Part shown: positions 16,644 through 25,796 of the stretch, in pieces
Layout: the number at the start of each line of letters is the position of its first letter
How positions within the stretch are numbered: position 1 is the first letter of the stretch
Assembly: GCA_900754745.1 (NCBI GenBank)
Contig: CAAEEB010000039.1
Span: 1-32,569 of the forward strand
DNA length: 32,569 nucleotides
From: an uncultured Collinsella sp.
Lineage (GTDB): Bacteria; Actinomycetota; Coriobacteriia; Coriobacteriales; Coriobacteriaceae
Reading direction: 5' to 3'
Translations under genes and position numbers: made by a program
Notes under the pieces: model-generated
Databases searched by the model: none
What the model saw: only the letters and a program-made list of their open reading frames with translations
What the model was told of the DNA's origin: nothing

Positions 16644-17473
16644 ACAAGCATTCCTCCCCTGCACTTACCATGCGCGATGCGCTCTACGAGGCTCCCGGCC
16701 CCAAGATGCTCGCCAAGATTCGCATCGGCACCGCCATTTCGCTCGTTGCCGTGGCCGCGCTCATCGCCCTGGTACTGCAGCGCTTTTATGTGACCGGTCA
16801 GCTTTCGGTCCACTACTGGTATTTCTTTACGCATCTCACCACCTGGAAGTTCTTGCTTGCCGGCTTTGAGGGCACCGTTAAAGTCGCACTCACCGCTGGC
16901 GCCATCGCGCTGGTGCTGGGCCTGGCCCTTATGCTCGGCCGCACGAGCGACATTAAGCCGCTGCAGCTGGTCTGCCGCGTGCTCACCGATTTCTTCCGCG
17001 GTGTGCCAAGCCTGCTGTTCATCTACTTCTTCTTTTTGGTGCTGCCCCAGTACAAGATCGCGCTGCCGTCGTTTTGGATGCTCACGCTTCCCGTCGCGCT
17101 CGCTGCCGCCGGCGTGCTGGCCGAGATTTTCCGCGCCGGCGTCAACGCCGTACCGCGCGGGCAGGTCGAGGCGGCCCAGGCGCTCGGTCTCTCCAAAGCT
17201 AAAATCACCTTTAAAATCGTGTTGCCGCAGGCGATTCGGTTTATTATCCCGTCGTTGATTTCGCAGCTTGTGGTCGTGGTCAAGGACACCACCGTCGCCT
17301 ATGTGGTGAGCTACCCCGACCTCATGCAAAATGCCCGCGTGCTCATTACCAACTACGATGCACTCGTATCGGTCTACCTGGTAATCGCGGTCATCTACAT
17401 CCTCATCAACGTCGCGATCAACAAGGCCGCCGTCTACGTTTCGCACAAGACCGGTGCGACCATCATCCGCTAA
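16640..17473 (+). CDS. Polar amino-acid ABC transporter permease 2
   Basis: A 277-residue partner permease. A cytosolic N-terminal stretch of about 30 residues precedes the first membrane helix; the family core with FFRGVPSLLFIYFFF lies near 118-132 and the EAA-loop (VEAAQALGLSKAKITFKIVLPQAIR) near 176-200. It overlaps permease 1 by four bases. The longer N-terminus is typical of GluD-like partners in actinobacteria (family knowledge). Confidence 0.92.
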   Translation: MNKHSSPALTMRDALYEAPGPKMLAKIRIGTAISLVAVAALIALVLQRFYVTGQLSVHYWYFFTHLTTWKFLLAGFEGTVKVALTAGAIALVLGLALMLGRTSDIKPLQLVCRVLTDFFRGVPSLLFIYFFFLVLPQYKIALPSFWMLTLPVALAAAGVLAEIFRAGVNAVPRGQVEAAQALGLSKAKITFKIVLPQAIRFIIPSLISQLVVVVKDTTVAYVVSYPDLMQNARVLITNYDALVSVYLVIAVIYILINVAINKAAVYVSHKTGATIIR

Positions 17474-17509
17474 CGCTTTACCATTTCGAGTCATAAGGAG
17501 CCGAGCACC

Positions 17510-18274
<765 letters not shown>

Positions 18275-18284
18275 CCCAATTGCC

Positions 18285-18321
18285 GCGCGGGGCAAATTCA
18301 TCACCAGCGTTTGCCCCGCGC
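18285..18321 (+). terminator. 12-bp perfect hairpin after the ABC ATPase gene
   Basis: GCGCGGGGCAAA pairs exactly with TTTGCCCCGCGC across a 13-base loop, 11 bases past the ATPase stop. No T tract follows, so it may act as an mRNA-stabilising hairpin or weak terminator rather than a full stop. It overlaps a possible TTG start (18311) of the next gene, one reason to prefer the ATG at 18362. Confidence 0.65.
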
Positions 18322-18361
18322 ACCCCTGTGCCATGTCCACCCGGATTCGAAAGCAACACCT

Positions 18362-19171
18362 ATGATCGGAACACGTACTTCCTCGTCCTATACCCCGCAC
18401 GTCGACGTCGCCCCCGCCGACCGCCCACTCATCCTCGTCGCGCCGCGCTGGGAAGATGCAAAGCCGTTTTTAAGCGAGACGCTCTCTCCCAACGAGGAAA
18501 TCGCAAGCGTCTTTGTCGATGCCATCCTTGCCGCCGGCGGCCTGCCACTGCAGATGTCCATCACCGAGGACATTGAGGTCATCCGTCATTACGTGGAAAT
18601 CGCCGATGGTGTCGCTATTCCCGGCGGCCCGGACGTCAACCCCAAACGTTGGGGCGACGAGCGTCCTTACGATCCCACGCTGTGCTGCGAGATTCGCGAC
18701 CGTTTTGAGTTTAAGCTGGTTAACGAGGTGCTTCGCGCCAAGAAGCCGCTCTTTACCACCTGCCGCGGCACGCAGCTGCTCAACGTCGCCACTGGCGGCA
18801 CCCTGTGCATGGACGTGCCGAGCCTGGGCGCTCGCGAGGGCCGCACGCAGTGGCGCCACACCCACGTGCTCAACGACCCCGTGCATCCCGTCGAGGTCGT
18901 GCCGGGTTCGCTGTTGGAGCGCGCGGTTGGCGGGCACAGGCTGATCCAGACCAACTCCGCACACCACTGCTGCGTCGAGCGTCTGGGTAAAAGCACGCGC
19001 TTGGTCGCCAAGGCAACCGACGGCGTTCCCGAGTGCATCGAGGTCGAAGGCCAGCCGTTCTGCTTGGGTGTGCAATGGCACCCCGAGTACACGTGGAAGA
19101 CGCTCGAGACCGACTTTAACCTGTGGAAGTCGTTTGTCGAGGCAGCGGCAAAGGTCAAGCAGGCCCGTTAG
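18362..19171 (+). CDS. Gamma-glutamyl-gamma-aminobutyrate hydrolase family protein (peptidase C26)
   Basis: A 269-residue class-I glutamine-amidotransferase-like enzyme of the PuuD type, which cleaves gamma-glutamyl bonds. The catalytic triad is visible: C134 in TTCRGTQLLN, with H240 and E242 in GVQWHPEYTW. IPGGPDVNP (near 86-94) and TNSAHHCCV (near 197-205) are family segments. The nucleophile elbow reads TTCRG where the family usually has GICRG. The ATG at 18362 is preferred, although its ribosome site is weak; a TTG 51 bases upstream would add 17 residues without recognisable structure. It follows the glutamate-type importer by 87 bases, so the importer may supply gamma-glutamyl compounds or take up the released glutamate (inference). 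Confidence 0.88.
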   Translation: MIGTRTSSSYTPHVDVAPADRPLILVAPRWEDAKPFLSETLSPNEEIASVFVDAILAAGGLPLQMSITEDIEVIRHYVEIADGVAIPGGPDVNPKRWGDERPYDPTLCCEIRDRFEFKLVNEVLRAKKPLFTTCRGTQLLNVATGGTLCMDVPSLGAREGRTQWRHTHVLNDPVHPVEVVPGSLLERAVGGHRLIQTNSAHHCCVERLGKSTRLVAKATDGVPECIEVEGQPFCLGVQWHPEYTWKTLETDFNLWKSFVEAAAKVKQAR

Positions 19172-19192
19172 TTCACGGACAGCACAACAGAT

Positions 19193-19235
19193 AAGGGTGC
19201 CCCGCCGGCCACATGGTCCGACGGGGCACCCTTTT
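19193..19235. terminator. Bidirectional terminator between convergent genes
   Basis: AAGGGTGCCCCG pairs with CGGGGCACCCTT around a loop, with T on one side and A on the other. It separates the plus-strand hydrolase from the minus-strand Hpt gene. Confidence 0.85.
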
Positions 19236-19276
19236 ACCTATTTGCTGCCGGCACGCAGCCCAAGGCTCGCAAGCTC

Positions 19277-19633
19277 TTATTCAGCCGCTTCGCGCAGGGC
19301 CGACATCGTAGCCGCATATTGCTGCTGCAACGCATGCATTCCCTCGCGAGCGCCGTCAACAGCATCGGCGCCGCGCAGCGCTTCGGTCACCACGACCGCC
19401 GGCTCGTACAGATTATCGAATCCCAGGTTCTGGCTCACGCCCTTGAGCGTGTGCGCTGCCATAAACGCTTCCTCGGCGTCTCCTGCCGCCATGGCAGCTT
19501 CCAACTTGTCCATGCTCTCGTCATCTAAAAACTTGAGGGCAAAGCGGGCAAGCATTTCCCCGCCCATCAGCCGAGCACACGCGTCATCATAATTAGCGCC
19601 GATCTTCTCATACGCCTCACGCATGGAAATCAT
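19277..19633 (-). CDS. Histidine phosphotransfer (Hpt) domain protein
   Basis: A 118-residue stand-alone Hpt protein that carries a phosphoryl group between histidine kinases and receiver domains. The phosphorylated histidine is H61 in AAHTLKGVSQNLGF, the family signature. The rest is the expected four-helix bundle. AAAGGAG precedes the first ATG; an ATG three codons later is also possible. It follows the GGDEF-REC-HD-GYP gene by 24 bases, so both are in one operon, and the receiver domain there is its obvious partner. No histidine kinase is in the window. Confidence 0.9.
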   Translation of the reverse strand: MISMREAYEKIGANYDDACARLMGGEMLARFALKFLDDESMDKLEAAMAAGDAEEAFMAAHTLKGVSQNLGFDNLYEPAVVVTEALRGADAVDGAREGMHALQQQYAATMSALREAAE

Positions 19634-19657
19634 GGATTAAAAACTCCTTTGGTCAAA

Positions 19658-21538
19658 CTAAATCGTGGGAAACGCAACGACGTCAGCGGGGCGTGCCAAC
19701 GTCTCGGCAATTTGGTCTTGCACCTCGAGCAGACAATCGAGCAGCAGCGGGTTAAAGGTGCCGCACTTACCGTCCAGGATCATCTGGATCGCCTCCTCGT
19801 GCGGGATAGCGTCCTTGTACACGCGCACGCTCGTCAGTGCATCGTACACGTCAGCCACCGAGACCACCTGCGCGGCGATGGGGATATCGTCGCCCTTAAG
19901 GCCATCGGGATAACCCTTGCCGTCCCAGCGCTCGTGGTGCCAACGCGCAATCTGGTACGCATATTCCATAAGCGCATTGCCGGCGTGATGGCTACCCAGC
20001 TCACGCAGCATGTCGGCGCCGATCGTGGTATGCGTCTTCATAATCTCGAACTCCTCGGGCGTAAGGCGTCCGGGCTTGTTGAGAATCGCATCGTCAATCG
20101 ACATCTTGCCGATATCGTGCAGCGCCGAAGCCAGGGCGATCGTGGAGCGCTCCTCATTGTCGAGGGAGATCGTGCCGCCACGCTGGACCAGACAGCCAAG
20201 CAGCAGCTCGGTCAGCTTCTCGATGTTCGTAACGTGCCTGCCGCTCTCGCCGTTACGAAGCTCCATGACGCCGGCCATGATGTCGATGAGCATGCGACTG
20301 TTCTTGACGCGCTCGTTGTACTGCTGGGACAGTAGGTTCGTCAGGCGGCGCTGTTTAGCGTATAGGCGGATGGTGTTGCTCACACGGCGGCGCACGACAC
20401 GGGAGTCAAACGGGCGGTTGATATAGTCCGAGGCGCCCAGCTCGTACGCGCGCAGAACCATATCATCGGAATCTTCGCTCGAAATCATGATGACAGGCAG
20501 ATTGTCGATGCCAGATCGGCGCGACAGACCGGCCAGCACCTCAAAGCCGCTTATGCCCGGCATGACAATATCCAGCAGCACGAGCGACAGCTCATCGCCA
20601 TAGCGGTCGACCATGTCGAGCGCCGCACGACCGTTATCGGCCTCGAGGATGCAATACTCGTCCTTGAGCATCTCGTTGAGAATGGCTCGGTTCATCTCGG
20701 AGTCATCGACAATAAGCACCAAAGGCTTTTCGCTTTGGAAGGCCTCGATGGAATCGGCATCGGTCACGACCGTACCGGCTTTTGCCTTAGCGCGGCTCAA
20801 TAACTGGACAGCGCGGCCAACGCCCTCATCGACCGTCTCGCCATGAATGCGAACGCCACCAACACATGCCGTCAAGCTCACGTACTCATGGCCCGGAATA
20901 ATCGTGGAATGAACGGCATCGGATACCTGGCGCAGGCGACGGGCGAAGTCATCGGAGGGAATATCGGGCATGACGGCCACAAACTTGTCGCAGCCATAGC
21001 GCACAAGCTCGTCAGTCGAACGAATTCCGCTGCGTATGGCTGTCGCCACAGCACCGAGTGCAAGGTCGCCGGCATGACGGCCACACGTATCGTTGAAGGC
21101 CCTAAAATCATCAAGGTCAATCATCGCAACGCCGGCATTCATGCGGGCGCCACGAAGCTTTTCCTCGTAATATCGGCGATTGCGCACACTCGTCAGCACG
21201 TCGGTGTAGACAAGGTCCTCTTCTGCAGCCTCTTGCTCATCGATCGGACGCACCATCAGCAGGACGCGAGGCTCGCCCTCTACCTTCAGGGGGCGCAGGC
21301 GGGCGCGGTACTCAACACCATCGTTGAGCAGTTGCTCCGACACCTCATCGGAGTCTGCCAAGGCCTCGAGGCTCGACTGACGCAGACAAGGGCAGCGATC
21401 GCCGGCGAGCAGGCAGTTAGGCTCGCTCTTAATCTGATCGGCCGACAGCAAACGTACCACGGGGTAGGTCCTTGCGACACGGGCGACCTCGGCGGCAGCC
21501 TCCTCGTCGGTTAGATTGACCTCGTGATTATTGAGCAT
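19658..21538 (-). CDS. Hybrid GGDEF (degenerate) - receiver - HD-GYP response regulator
   Basis: A 626-residue signalling protein starting MLNNHEVNL (GAAAGGG upstream; a longer reading frame to 21802 has no ribosome site). In order: N-terminal region 1-105 with a cysteine cluster (C42, C49, C51), perhaps a sensory domain; GGDEF domain about 106-262; receiver domain about 271-390 with phospho-acceptor D323; HD-GYP domain about 410-610 (HD pair H474-D475, HHERWDGKGYPDG 534-546). GGDEF domains make c-di-GMP and HD-GYP domains break it down. The GGDEF signature reads GCDKF (182-186), so the catalytic glutamate is lysine and synthesis is unlikely, but RSTD (173-176) keeps exact inhibitory-site spacing. 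The receiver's conserved lysine is arginine (R375). It is probably a phosphorylation-controlled c-di-GMP phosphodiesterase or sensor, partnered by the Hpt protein encoded next to it. Confidence 0.9.
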   Translation of the reverse strand: MLNNHEVNLTDEEAAAEVARVARTYPVVRLLSADQIKSEPNCLLAGDRCPCLRQSSLEALADSDEVSEQLLNDGVEYRARLRPLKVEGEPRVLLMVRPIDEQEAAEEDLVYTDVLTSVRNRRYYEEKLRGARMNAGVAMIDLDDFRAFNDTCGRHAGDLALGAVATAIRSGIRSTDELVRYGCDKFVAVMPDIPSDDFARRLRQVSDAVHSTIIPGHEYVSLTACVGGVRIHGETVDEGVGRAVQLLSRAKAKAGTVVTDADSIEAFQSEKPLVLIVDDSEMNRAILNEMLKDEYCILEADNGRAALDMVDRYGDELSLVLLDIVMPGISGFEVLAGLSRRSGIDNLPVIMISSEDSDDMVLRAYELGASDYINRPFDSRVVRRRVSNTIRLYAKQRRLTNLLSQQYNERVKNSRMLIDIMAGVMELRNGESGRHVTNIEKLTELLLGCLVQRGGTISLDNEERSTIALASALHDIGKMSIDDAILNKPGRLTPEEFEIMKTHTTIGADMLRELGSHHAGNALMEYAYQIARWHHERWDGKGYPDGLKGDDIPIAAQVVSVADVYDALTSVRVYKDAIPHEEAIQMILDGKCGTFNPLLLDCLLEVQDQIAETLARPADVVAFPTI

Positions 21539-21749
21539 ACGGGGCCCTTTCGATAGTTTCGCATGGAGCGGTGGGTTCCAAATGTTACAAGGGTAACACC
21601 TTGTCGATGCAGGTAGGCACGTGAATGCTGTTACATTTTTATGAGTTGGCAGACGGCGCGATTGAAGCCGCAAACGTAAGGTTTTGAGCGCATTTGTTAA
21701 CACGGCCGAAACGTTTGCGGATGAAGCCTGTTTTGTTTTTTTGCAGCTG

Positions 21750-22547
21750 CTAGAACCCCAGGATGCCACGGACAGTCTGGGCAGCCGCTGCCGGGCGATC
21801 ACGCAGGCCGTTGTGCGCGCCGGGAACCATTACGAGTGGACAGTCCAAAAGCTCAGCCGCTATCCTCGTTCCCGCCTCGCGGGGCGTACCAATCGAGAGC
21901 TCGCCCAAAAGCACGGCGGCCACCGTTTTCGACGCGCGAACGCTGCCCCAATCGGGAACGCAGGTCATAGTAATCCCATATTCGTTCGCCATGAAACTGC
22001 GGCCGTTGCGCAGGGCATGCTTGGCTTCTGCCTCGGTTAACTTGGGGGCCTCAGGGTCCGAATCGCCGATGGCGCCCAAGAAGGCCCGTAATGCCCTGGA
22101 GACCTTTCCCGCGGCGATCATCTCGAGCAAAACCGGGGCCGCGCCCAGGCCGGCGCCCTCATCCGTCACGGCGGGTTCATGCAGAATCGCACGCGAGATT
22201 ATGGCGGGGTTTGCACGGAGAAGCTCCAGGGCCATCAACGTACCGGCACTGTGCGCGAGCACGTTAGCCGGAGCGCCAATATGCTCGATAACAGCTTGCA
22301 GGTCGGCGGCTTGGGCGGCGAGGTCGTAGCGTCCGTCTGCAGCGTCGCCACTCTCGCCGCAACCGCGGCGGTCGTAGGCAATGACGCGATAGTCGCAGGC
22401 GAGCTCGCGGGCGATACCGTCAAAAAAGACACCGTCGACGCAGGCGCCGTGCACGCACACCAAGGCGGGTGCATCGGACGATACAACCGGGCCGGCATAC
22501 TCGCGGCAGGCGATCGTAGTGCCCGCATTCTCGACCGTAAAATCCAT
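21750..22547 (-). CDS. Alpha/beta-hydrolase fold protein
   Basis: A 265-residue alpha/beta hydrolase with oxyanion segment VHGACVDG (near 32-39), YDRRGCGESG (near 58-67), nucleophile S100 in the elbow AHSAGT, and likely catalytic histidine H245 in GAHNGLRD. The first glycine of the usual GxSxG elbow is alanine, which is common in esterase- and peroxidase-like members. Substrate is unknown. It is on its own, 211 bases upstream of the GGDEF gene on the same strand; no strong ribosome site was made out before the ATG. Confidence 0.82.
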   Translation of the reverse strand: MDFTVENAGTTIACREYAGPVVSSDAPALVCVHGACVDGVFFDGIARELACDYRVIAYDRRGCGESGDAADGRYDLAAQAADLQAVIEHIGAPANVLAHSAGTLMALELLRANPAIISRAILHEPAVTDEGAGLGAAPVLLEMIAAGKVSRALRAFLGAIGDSDPEAPKLTEAEAKHALRNGRSFMANEYGITMTCVPDWGSVRASKTVAAVLLGELSIGTPREAGTRIAAELLDCPLVMVPGAHNGLRDRPAAAAQTVRGILGF

Positions 22548-22570
22548 GTTGTGCCCCCATCATCAACGCC

Positions 22571-22600
22571 CATCCAGTTGTACATCGGTACGGTTGGATG
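22571..22600. promoter_or_regulatory. Imperfect inverted repeat between divergent genes
   Basis: CATCCAGTTGTAC and GTACGGTTGGATG are near-complements, just upstream of the hydrolase gene (minus) and about 170 bases before the radical SAM gene (plus). It could be an operator or a leader hairpin of the hydrolase gene. Confidence 0.4.
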
Positions 22601-22772
22601 GACCCGCATTTCCTTACGCCTTGTTAACAGATTAACTGTACCCGACCCGATACCTTTCATGACGCGGCATCGAAGGCAGAGTTAAAAAACGAAACCTGCA
22701 AAGCACAAGCCCGGACCATACGTTGGAGCCGATGCTATGCTTAAGGTTAATTGTCTTGAGGAGCATATGCCT

Positions 22773-23549
22773 ATGTCTACGTTTTTGAATGCCAGCCCCA
22801 TCTTTGGGCCCGTTCGTAGCCGTCGCCTTGGTCTCTCGCTCGGCGTCAACATGATGCCGGCCAGCGGCAAAATCTGCACGTTCGACTGCATTTACTGCGA
22901 AAACGGCCTCAACGCCGAGCGCCCCTGCCACGAGCCGTACAACACAGCTGCCGTGGTACTCGACGCGCTCGAGGCAAAGCTGCGCGAGATGGCAGCCGAG
23001 GGCGAGCTCCCCGATGTGATCACCTTCGCAGGCAACGGCGAGCCCACCGCCGCACCGGAGTTTCCGCAGGCCATCGCCGGCGCCGTCGCGCTGCGCGACG
23101 AGCTTGCCCCAAACTCCAAGATCGCCGTGCTCTCCAACGGCACGCGCGCCGACCGCCCCGAGGTGCACGACGCGCTCATGATGGTCGACGACAACATCCT
23201 CAAGCTCGATACGGTCGACCCGGCATTTATCCAGCTGCTCGATCAACCCGTTGGCCCCTACGATGTGGAGCACCAGATCGAGACGTTCGCGAGCTTTAAC
23301 GGCCACGTCATTATCCAGACGATGTTTTTGACCGGCGAACACCAGAGCAATCCTCTCGACAATACCGGCGAGGAGTACGTTGGCCCTTGGCTCGCGGCAC
23401 TCGAGCGCATTCGTCCGCAGGAGGCGACCATCTACACGGTGGCGCGCGAGACACCGGTCACCGGCCTTGCCAAAGCAGCACCCGACGTCCTCGACGCCAT
23501 TGCCGCGCGTGTGCGCGCCCTCGGCATTCCCTGCCAGGTGAGCTACTAG
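22773..23549 (+). CDS. Radical SAM protein (COG0731-like)
   Basis: A 258-residue radical SAM enzyme. The cluster-binding cysteines are C35, C39 and C42 (CTFDCIYC), which bind a [4Fe-4S] cluster with S-adenosylmethionine. The N-terminus GPVRSRRLGLSLGVN and the segment FAGNGEPT are typical of a family of short Fe-S oxidoreductases related to wyosine-synthesis enzymes; the substrate is unknown. The start is ATG at 22773, 9 bases after GAGGAG; the ATG six bases earlier would be only 3 bases from it. It appears to be a single gene. Confidence 0.88.
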   Translation: MSTFLNASPIFGPVRSRRLGLSLGVNMMPASGKICTFDCIYCENGLNAERPCHEPYNTAAVVLDALEAKLREMAAEGELPDVITFAGNGEPTAAPEFPQAIAGAVALRDELAPNSKIAVLSNGTRADRPEVHDALMMVDDNILKLDTVDPAFIQLLDQPVGPYDVEHQIETFASFNGHVIIQTMFLTGEHQSNPLDNTGEEYVGPWLAALERIRPQEATIYTVARETPVTGLAKAAPDVLDAIAARVRALGIPCQVSY

Positions 23550-23590
23550 CAAAACCACACAGCAGCTAGTGCCCGCCATCCCGCCCCATC

Positions 23591-23657
23591 AGTTGCGGTG
23601 ATATAGTTCCTATTTGTGCTGTTAAACCGCTTAAATCGGAACTATATCACCGCAACT
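23591..23657. repeat. 67-bp palindromic element, copy 1
   Basis: AGTTGCGGTGATATAGTTCC and GGAACTATATCACCGCAACT form a perfect 20-bp stem with a 27-base loop. Same length as the copies at 31040 and 32288. It lies between the radical SAM gene and the map promoter. Confidence 0.92.
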
Positions 23658-23678
23658 TTTATGGACGCGTGGGTGGGC

Positions 23679-23684
23679 TATACT
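23679..23684 (+). promoter_or_regulatory. Candidate -10 box of the methionine aminopeptidase gene
   Basis: TATACT, 25 bases before the start codon. No good -35 box is seen at the right distance; the region there is the edge of the 67-bp palindrome. Confidence 0.4.
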
Positions 23685-23709
23685 AGCTGCGGATGAAAGG
23701 AAGTTAGCC

Positions 23710-24597
23710 ATGTATGACAAAGGACCCGTACCCGGCCGCAACGACGCTTGCTGGTGCGGCAGCGGCAAAAAATATAAGAAATGCCATAGCACCTTTGATG
23801 AGCGCCTCGAGCGCCTGTGGGAGGAGGGCTGGGAGGTTTTGCCCCGCACGCTCTACAAGACGCCCGCCGACATCGAGGGCATCAAGCGCTCCGCCGCCAT
23901 CAACGTGGGCGTGCTCGACTACGTAGGCGAGCACATCGCCGCAGGCATGACCACCAACCAGATCGACCAGATGATCTACGACTACACCGTCGAGCACGGC
24001 GGTACGCCGGCAGACCTCAACTACGAGGGCTACCCCAAAAGCGTGTGCACCTCGATCAACGATGTGGTCTGCCACGGTATCCCCTGCGATACGGACGTGC
24101 TGCACGAGGGCGACATCATCAACGTGGACTGCTCCACGATCCTAGACGGCTACTTTAGCGACTCGAGCCGCATGTTCTGCATCGGCGAGGTCTCGGCCGA
24201 CCGCCAGCGCCTGGTCGACGTCACCCGCGCCAGCGTGGAGGCGGGTCTGGCAGCCGTCAAGCCATGGCTGCCGCTGTCCGTGATGGCCGAAGCCGTGCAA
24301 AAGACGGTCGAGGACGCCGGTTTTAGCGTGGTGCGCGAGTACGGCGGACACGGCATCGGTAAGGAGTTTCACGAGGACCCGTTTGTGGGCTTTACCACCG
24401 AGGCACCCGATGTGGACACCATCATGGCTCCGGGCATGGTCTTTACCATCGAGCCTATGGTCAATGCCGGAGCGCCCGACATCAAGATCAGCAAGGGCGA
24501 CGGTTGGTGCGTGCGCACCAAGGACGGCAGCGATTCGGCCCAGTGCGAGGTACAGCTCGTGGTGACCGAGGACGGCTACGAGCTGCTCAGCTGGTAG
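23710..24597 (+). CDS. map: Type I methionine aminopeptidase with N-terminal SEC-C zinc motif
   Basis: A 295-residue enzyme that removes the first methionine from new proteins. It has an N-terminal SEC-C motif (C14, C16, C25, H26) expected to bind zinc and help ribosome docking, then the peptidase fold from about 45. The five metal ligands are D140, D151, H214, E248 and E280, and H122 (NDVVCHGIP) is the conserved active-site histidine. After E280 the usual histidine of the SAQFEH segment is replaced by valine (QCEV), and the second metal region reads GYFSDSS rather than GYHGDTS. AAAGGAAG precedes the ATG. It is followed by a strong terminator, so it is monocistronic. Confidence 0.92.
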   Translation: MYDKGPVPGRNDACWCGSGKKYKKCHSTFDERLERLWEEGWEVLPRTLYKTPADIEGIKRSAAINVGVLDYVGEHIAAGMTTNQIDQMIYDYTVEHGGTPADLNYEGYPKSVCTSINDVVCHGIPCDTDVLHEGDIINVDCSTILDGYFSDSSRMFCIGEVSADRQRLVDVTRASVEAGLAAVKPWLPLSVMAEAVQKTVEDAGFSVVREYGGHGIGKEFHEDPFVGFTTEAPDVDTIMAPGMVFTIEPMVNAGAPDIKISKGDGWCVRTKDGSDSAQCEVQLVVTEDGYELLSW

Positions 24598-24606
24598 TTG
24601 TGGATG

Positions 24607-24651
24607 CGCCGGATGCTGACGGGCACGCTCGTCTTGCATCCGGCGTTTTTG
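24607..24651 (+). terminator. Rho-independent terminator of the methionine aminopeptidase gene
   Basis: CGCCGGATGC pairs with GCATCCGGCG and is followed by TTTTTG. Confidence 0.88.
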
Positions 24652-24660
24652 TTTGAGCGT

Positions 24661-24708
24661 TTTGCCTGATAAAACCTGCCAAAATTAACCTGTCCCCTTT
24701 TGGCAGGT
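24661..24708. repeat. CTGTCCC hairpin-family repeat, best copy
   Basis: ACCTGCCAAAA (24674-24684) pairs perfectly with TTTTGGCAGGT (24698-24708); the loop holds AACCTGTCCC. It matches the copy at 26930-26980 over nearly its whole length, including the left flank TTTGCC..GATAAAACCTG. It precedes the dehydrogenase gene by 19 bases and includes no promoter that could be made out. Confidence 0.85.
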
Positions 24709-24727
24709 CGAGCGGAGAGGACTGCTT

Positions 24728-25663
24728 GTGAACATTCTGGTTTTGCTGCCCGTCAACGACCGCCATCGCGCAATTCTTGAGTCGAGTGCTCCGGGCGAGG
24801 ACTTTATCTACACGAGCTCCGACGCCGCCACGCGCGAGCAGGTCGCCGATGCCGACGTGATCTTAGGTAACATCGACCCTGACATGCTCACGGCATGCGA
24901 ACATCTCCAGCTGTTGCAATTGCAGACCGCTGGCTATGACGATTACTTGGCCGCCGGCACCGTGCCGGTCGACGCCAAATTGTCTTGCTCGGTGGGCGCC
25001 TACGGCCAGGCCGTAAGCGAGCACATGTTTGCCATGGTCCTTTCCATGATGAAGCGCCTGCCCGGCTACCAGGACTTGCAGCGCGAGCATCGCTGGGAGG
25101 ATTTGGGCCCGGTTACCTCGCTCAATAACGCCAACGTGCTGGTGCTGGGCGCGGGCGATATCGGCGGCCACTTTGCCACGCTCTGCCGCAGTATGGGTGC
25201 GCACGTCCGCGGCATCAAGCGCCATCCGCTCGTCTACCCCATTGTGTTTGAGGACATGGACGGCATGGATGCCCTGCCTGAGCGCCTGGCCGAGGCGGAC
25301 GTCGTCGCATCCTTTATGCCCAGCACGCCCGAGACCCGCGGCCTGGCGAACGCCGAGTTCTTCGCCGCGATGAGGCCGGGTGCCTTCTTTGCCAACGGCG
25401 GCCGCGGCGATCTTGCGGTTGCCGACGATTTAGTTGCCGCTCTGGAGTCGGGACATCTCGCCGGCGCCGCGGTCGACGTCACCGACCCCGAGCCGCTGCC
25501 TGAGACAAGCCCCCTGTGGGATGCGCCTAACATGCTCATTACGCCGCATATCTCGGGCTGGTTCCACTTGGAGGCTACGCTCAACAATGTGGTCGACATT
25601 GCCGCGGAGAACTTGCGTCATCTGCAAGCGGGTGAGACGCTCCGCCGTTGGATCGAACACTAG
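24728..25663 (+). CDS. D-isomer-specific 2-hydroxyacid dehydrogenase
   Basis: A 311-residue NAD(P)-dependent dehydrogenase that interconverts 2-oxoacids and D-2-hydroxyacids. The Rossmann motif GAGDIG lies at 141-146. The catalytic residues are R226 (NGGRGDL), E255 (TDPEPLP) and H274 (ITPHISGW). Start is GTG at 24728 with GGAGAGG upstream. The specific acid is unknown. It would suit a fermenter that makes 2-hydroxyacids for the dehydratase route suggested by the giant activator, but the two genes are 19 kb apart. Confidence 0.92.
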   Translation: MNILVLLPVNDRHRAILESSAPGEDFIYTSSDAATREQVADADVILGNIDPDMLTACEHLQLLQLQTAGYDDYLAAGTVPVDAKLSCSVGAYGQAVSEHMFAMVLSMMKRLPGYQDLQREHRWEDLGPVTSLNNANVLVLGAGDIGGHFATLCRSMGAHVRGIKRHPLVYPIVFEDMDGMDALPERLAEADVVASFMPSTPETRGLANAEFFAAMRPGAFFANGGRGDLAVADDLVAALESGHLAGAAVDVTDPEPLPETSPLWDAPNMLITPHISGWFHLEATLNNVVDIAAENLRHLQAGETLRRWIEH

Positions 25664-25666
25664 GGT

Positions 25667-25690
25667 TCCGCCGTTCTAACGAACGGCGGA
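25667..25690 (+). terminator. Hairpin after the dehydrogenase gene
   Basis: TCCGCCGTTC and GAACGGCGGA form a perfect 10-bp stem with a TAAC loop, 4 bases past the stop. A T tract is lacking. Confidence 0.6.
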
Positions 25691-25796
25691 CCGGTCGACG
25701 CTGCGAACCCGTCTGGACGGCAATCTGCCTTTCAATCGTCGGGCATGGCCAGAAGGCCAATGCCCTCCTCTTTCAAGGCACCTTGCTCGACCAGAC

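Noticed and set aside
18311..18361. TTG start of the C26 hydrolase 51 bases upstream
   Set aside because: It falls inside a perfect hairpin, has no ribosome site, and the added 17 residues show no family similarity.
21585..21640. TGTTAC..GTAACA words upstream of the c-di-GMP regulator, similar to the tandem hairpins at 14449
   Set aside because: The shared word is only 6-8 bases and lacks the TCTCAATC extension; a chance match cannot be excluded.
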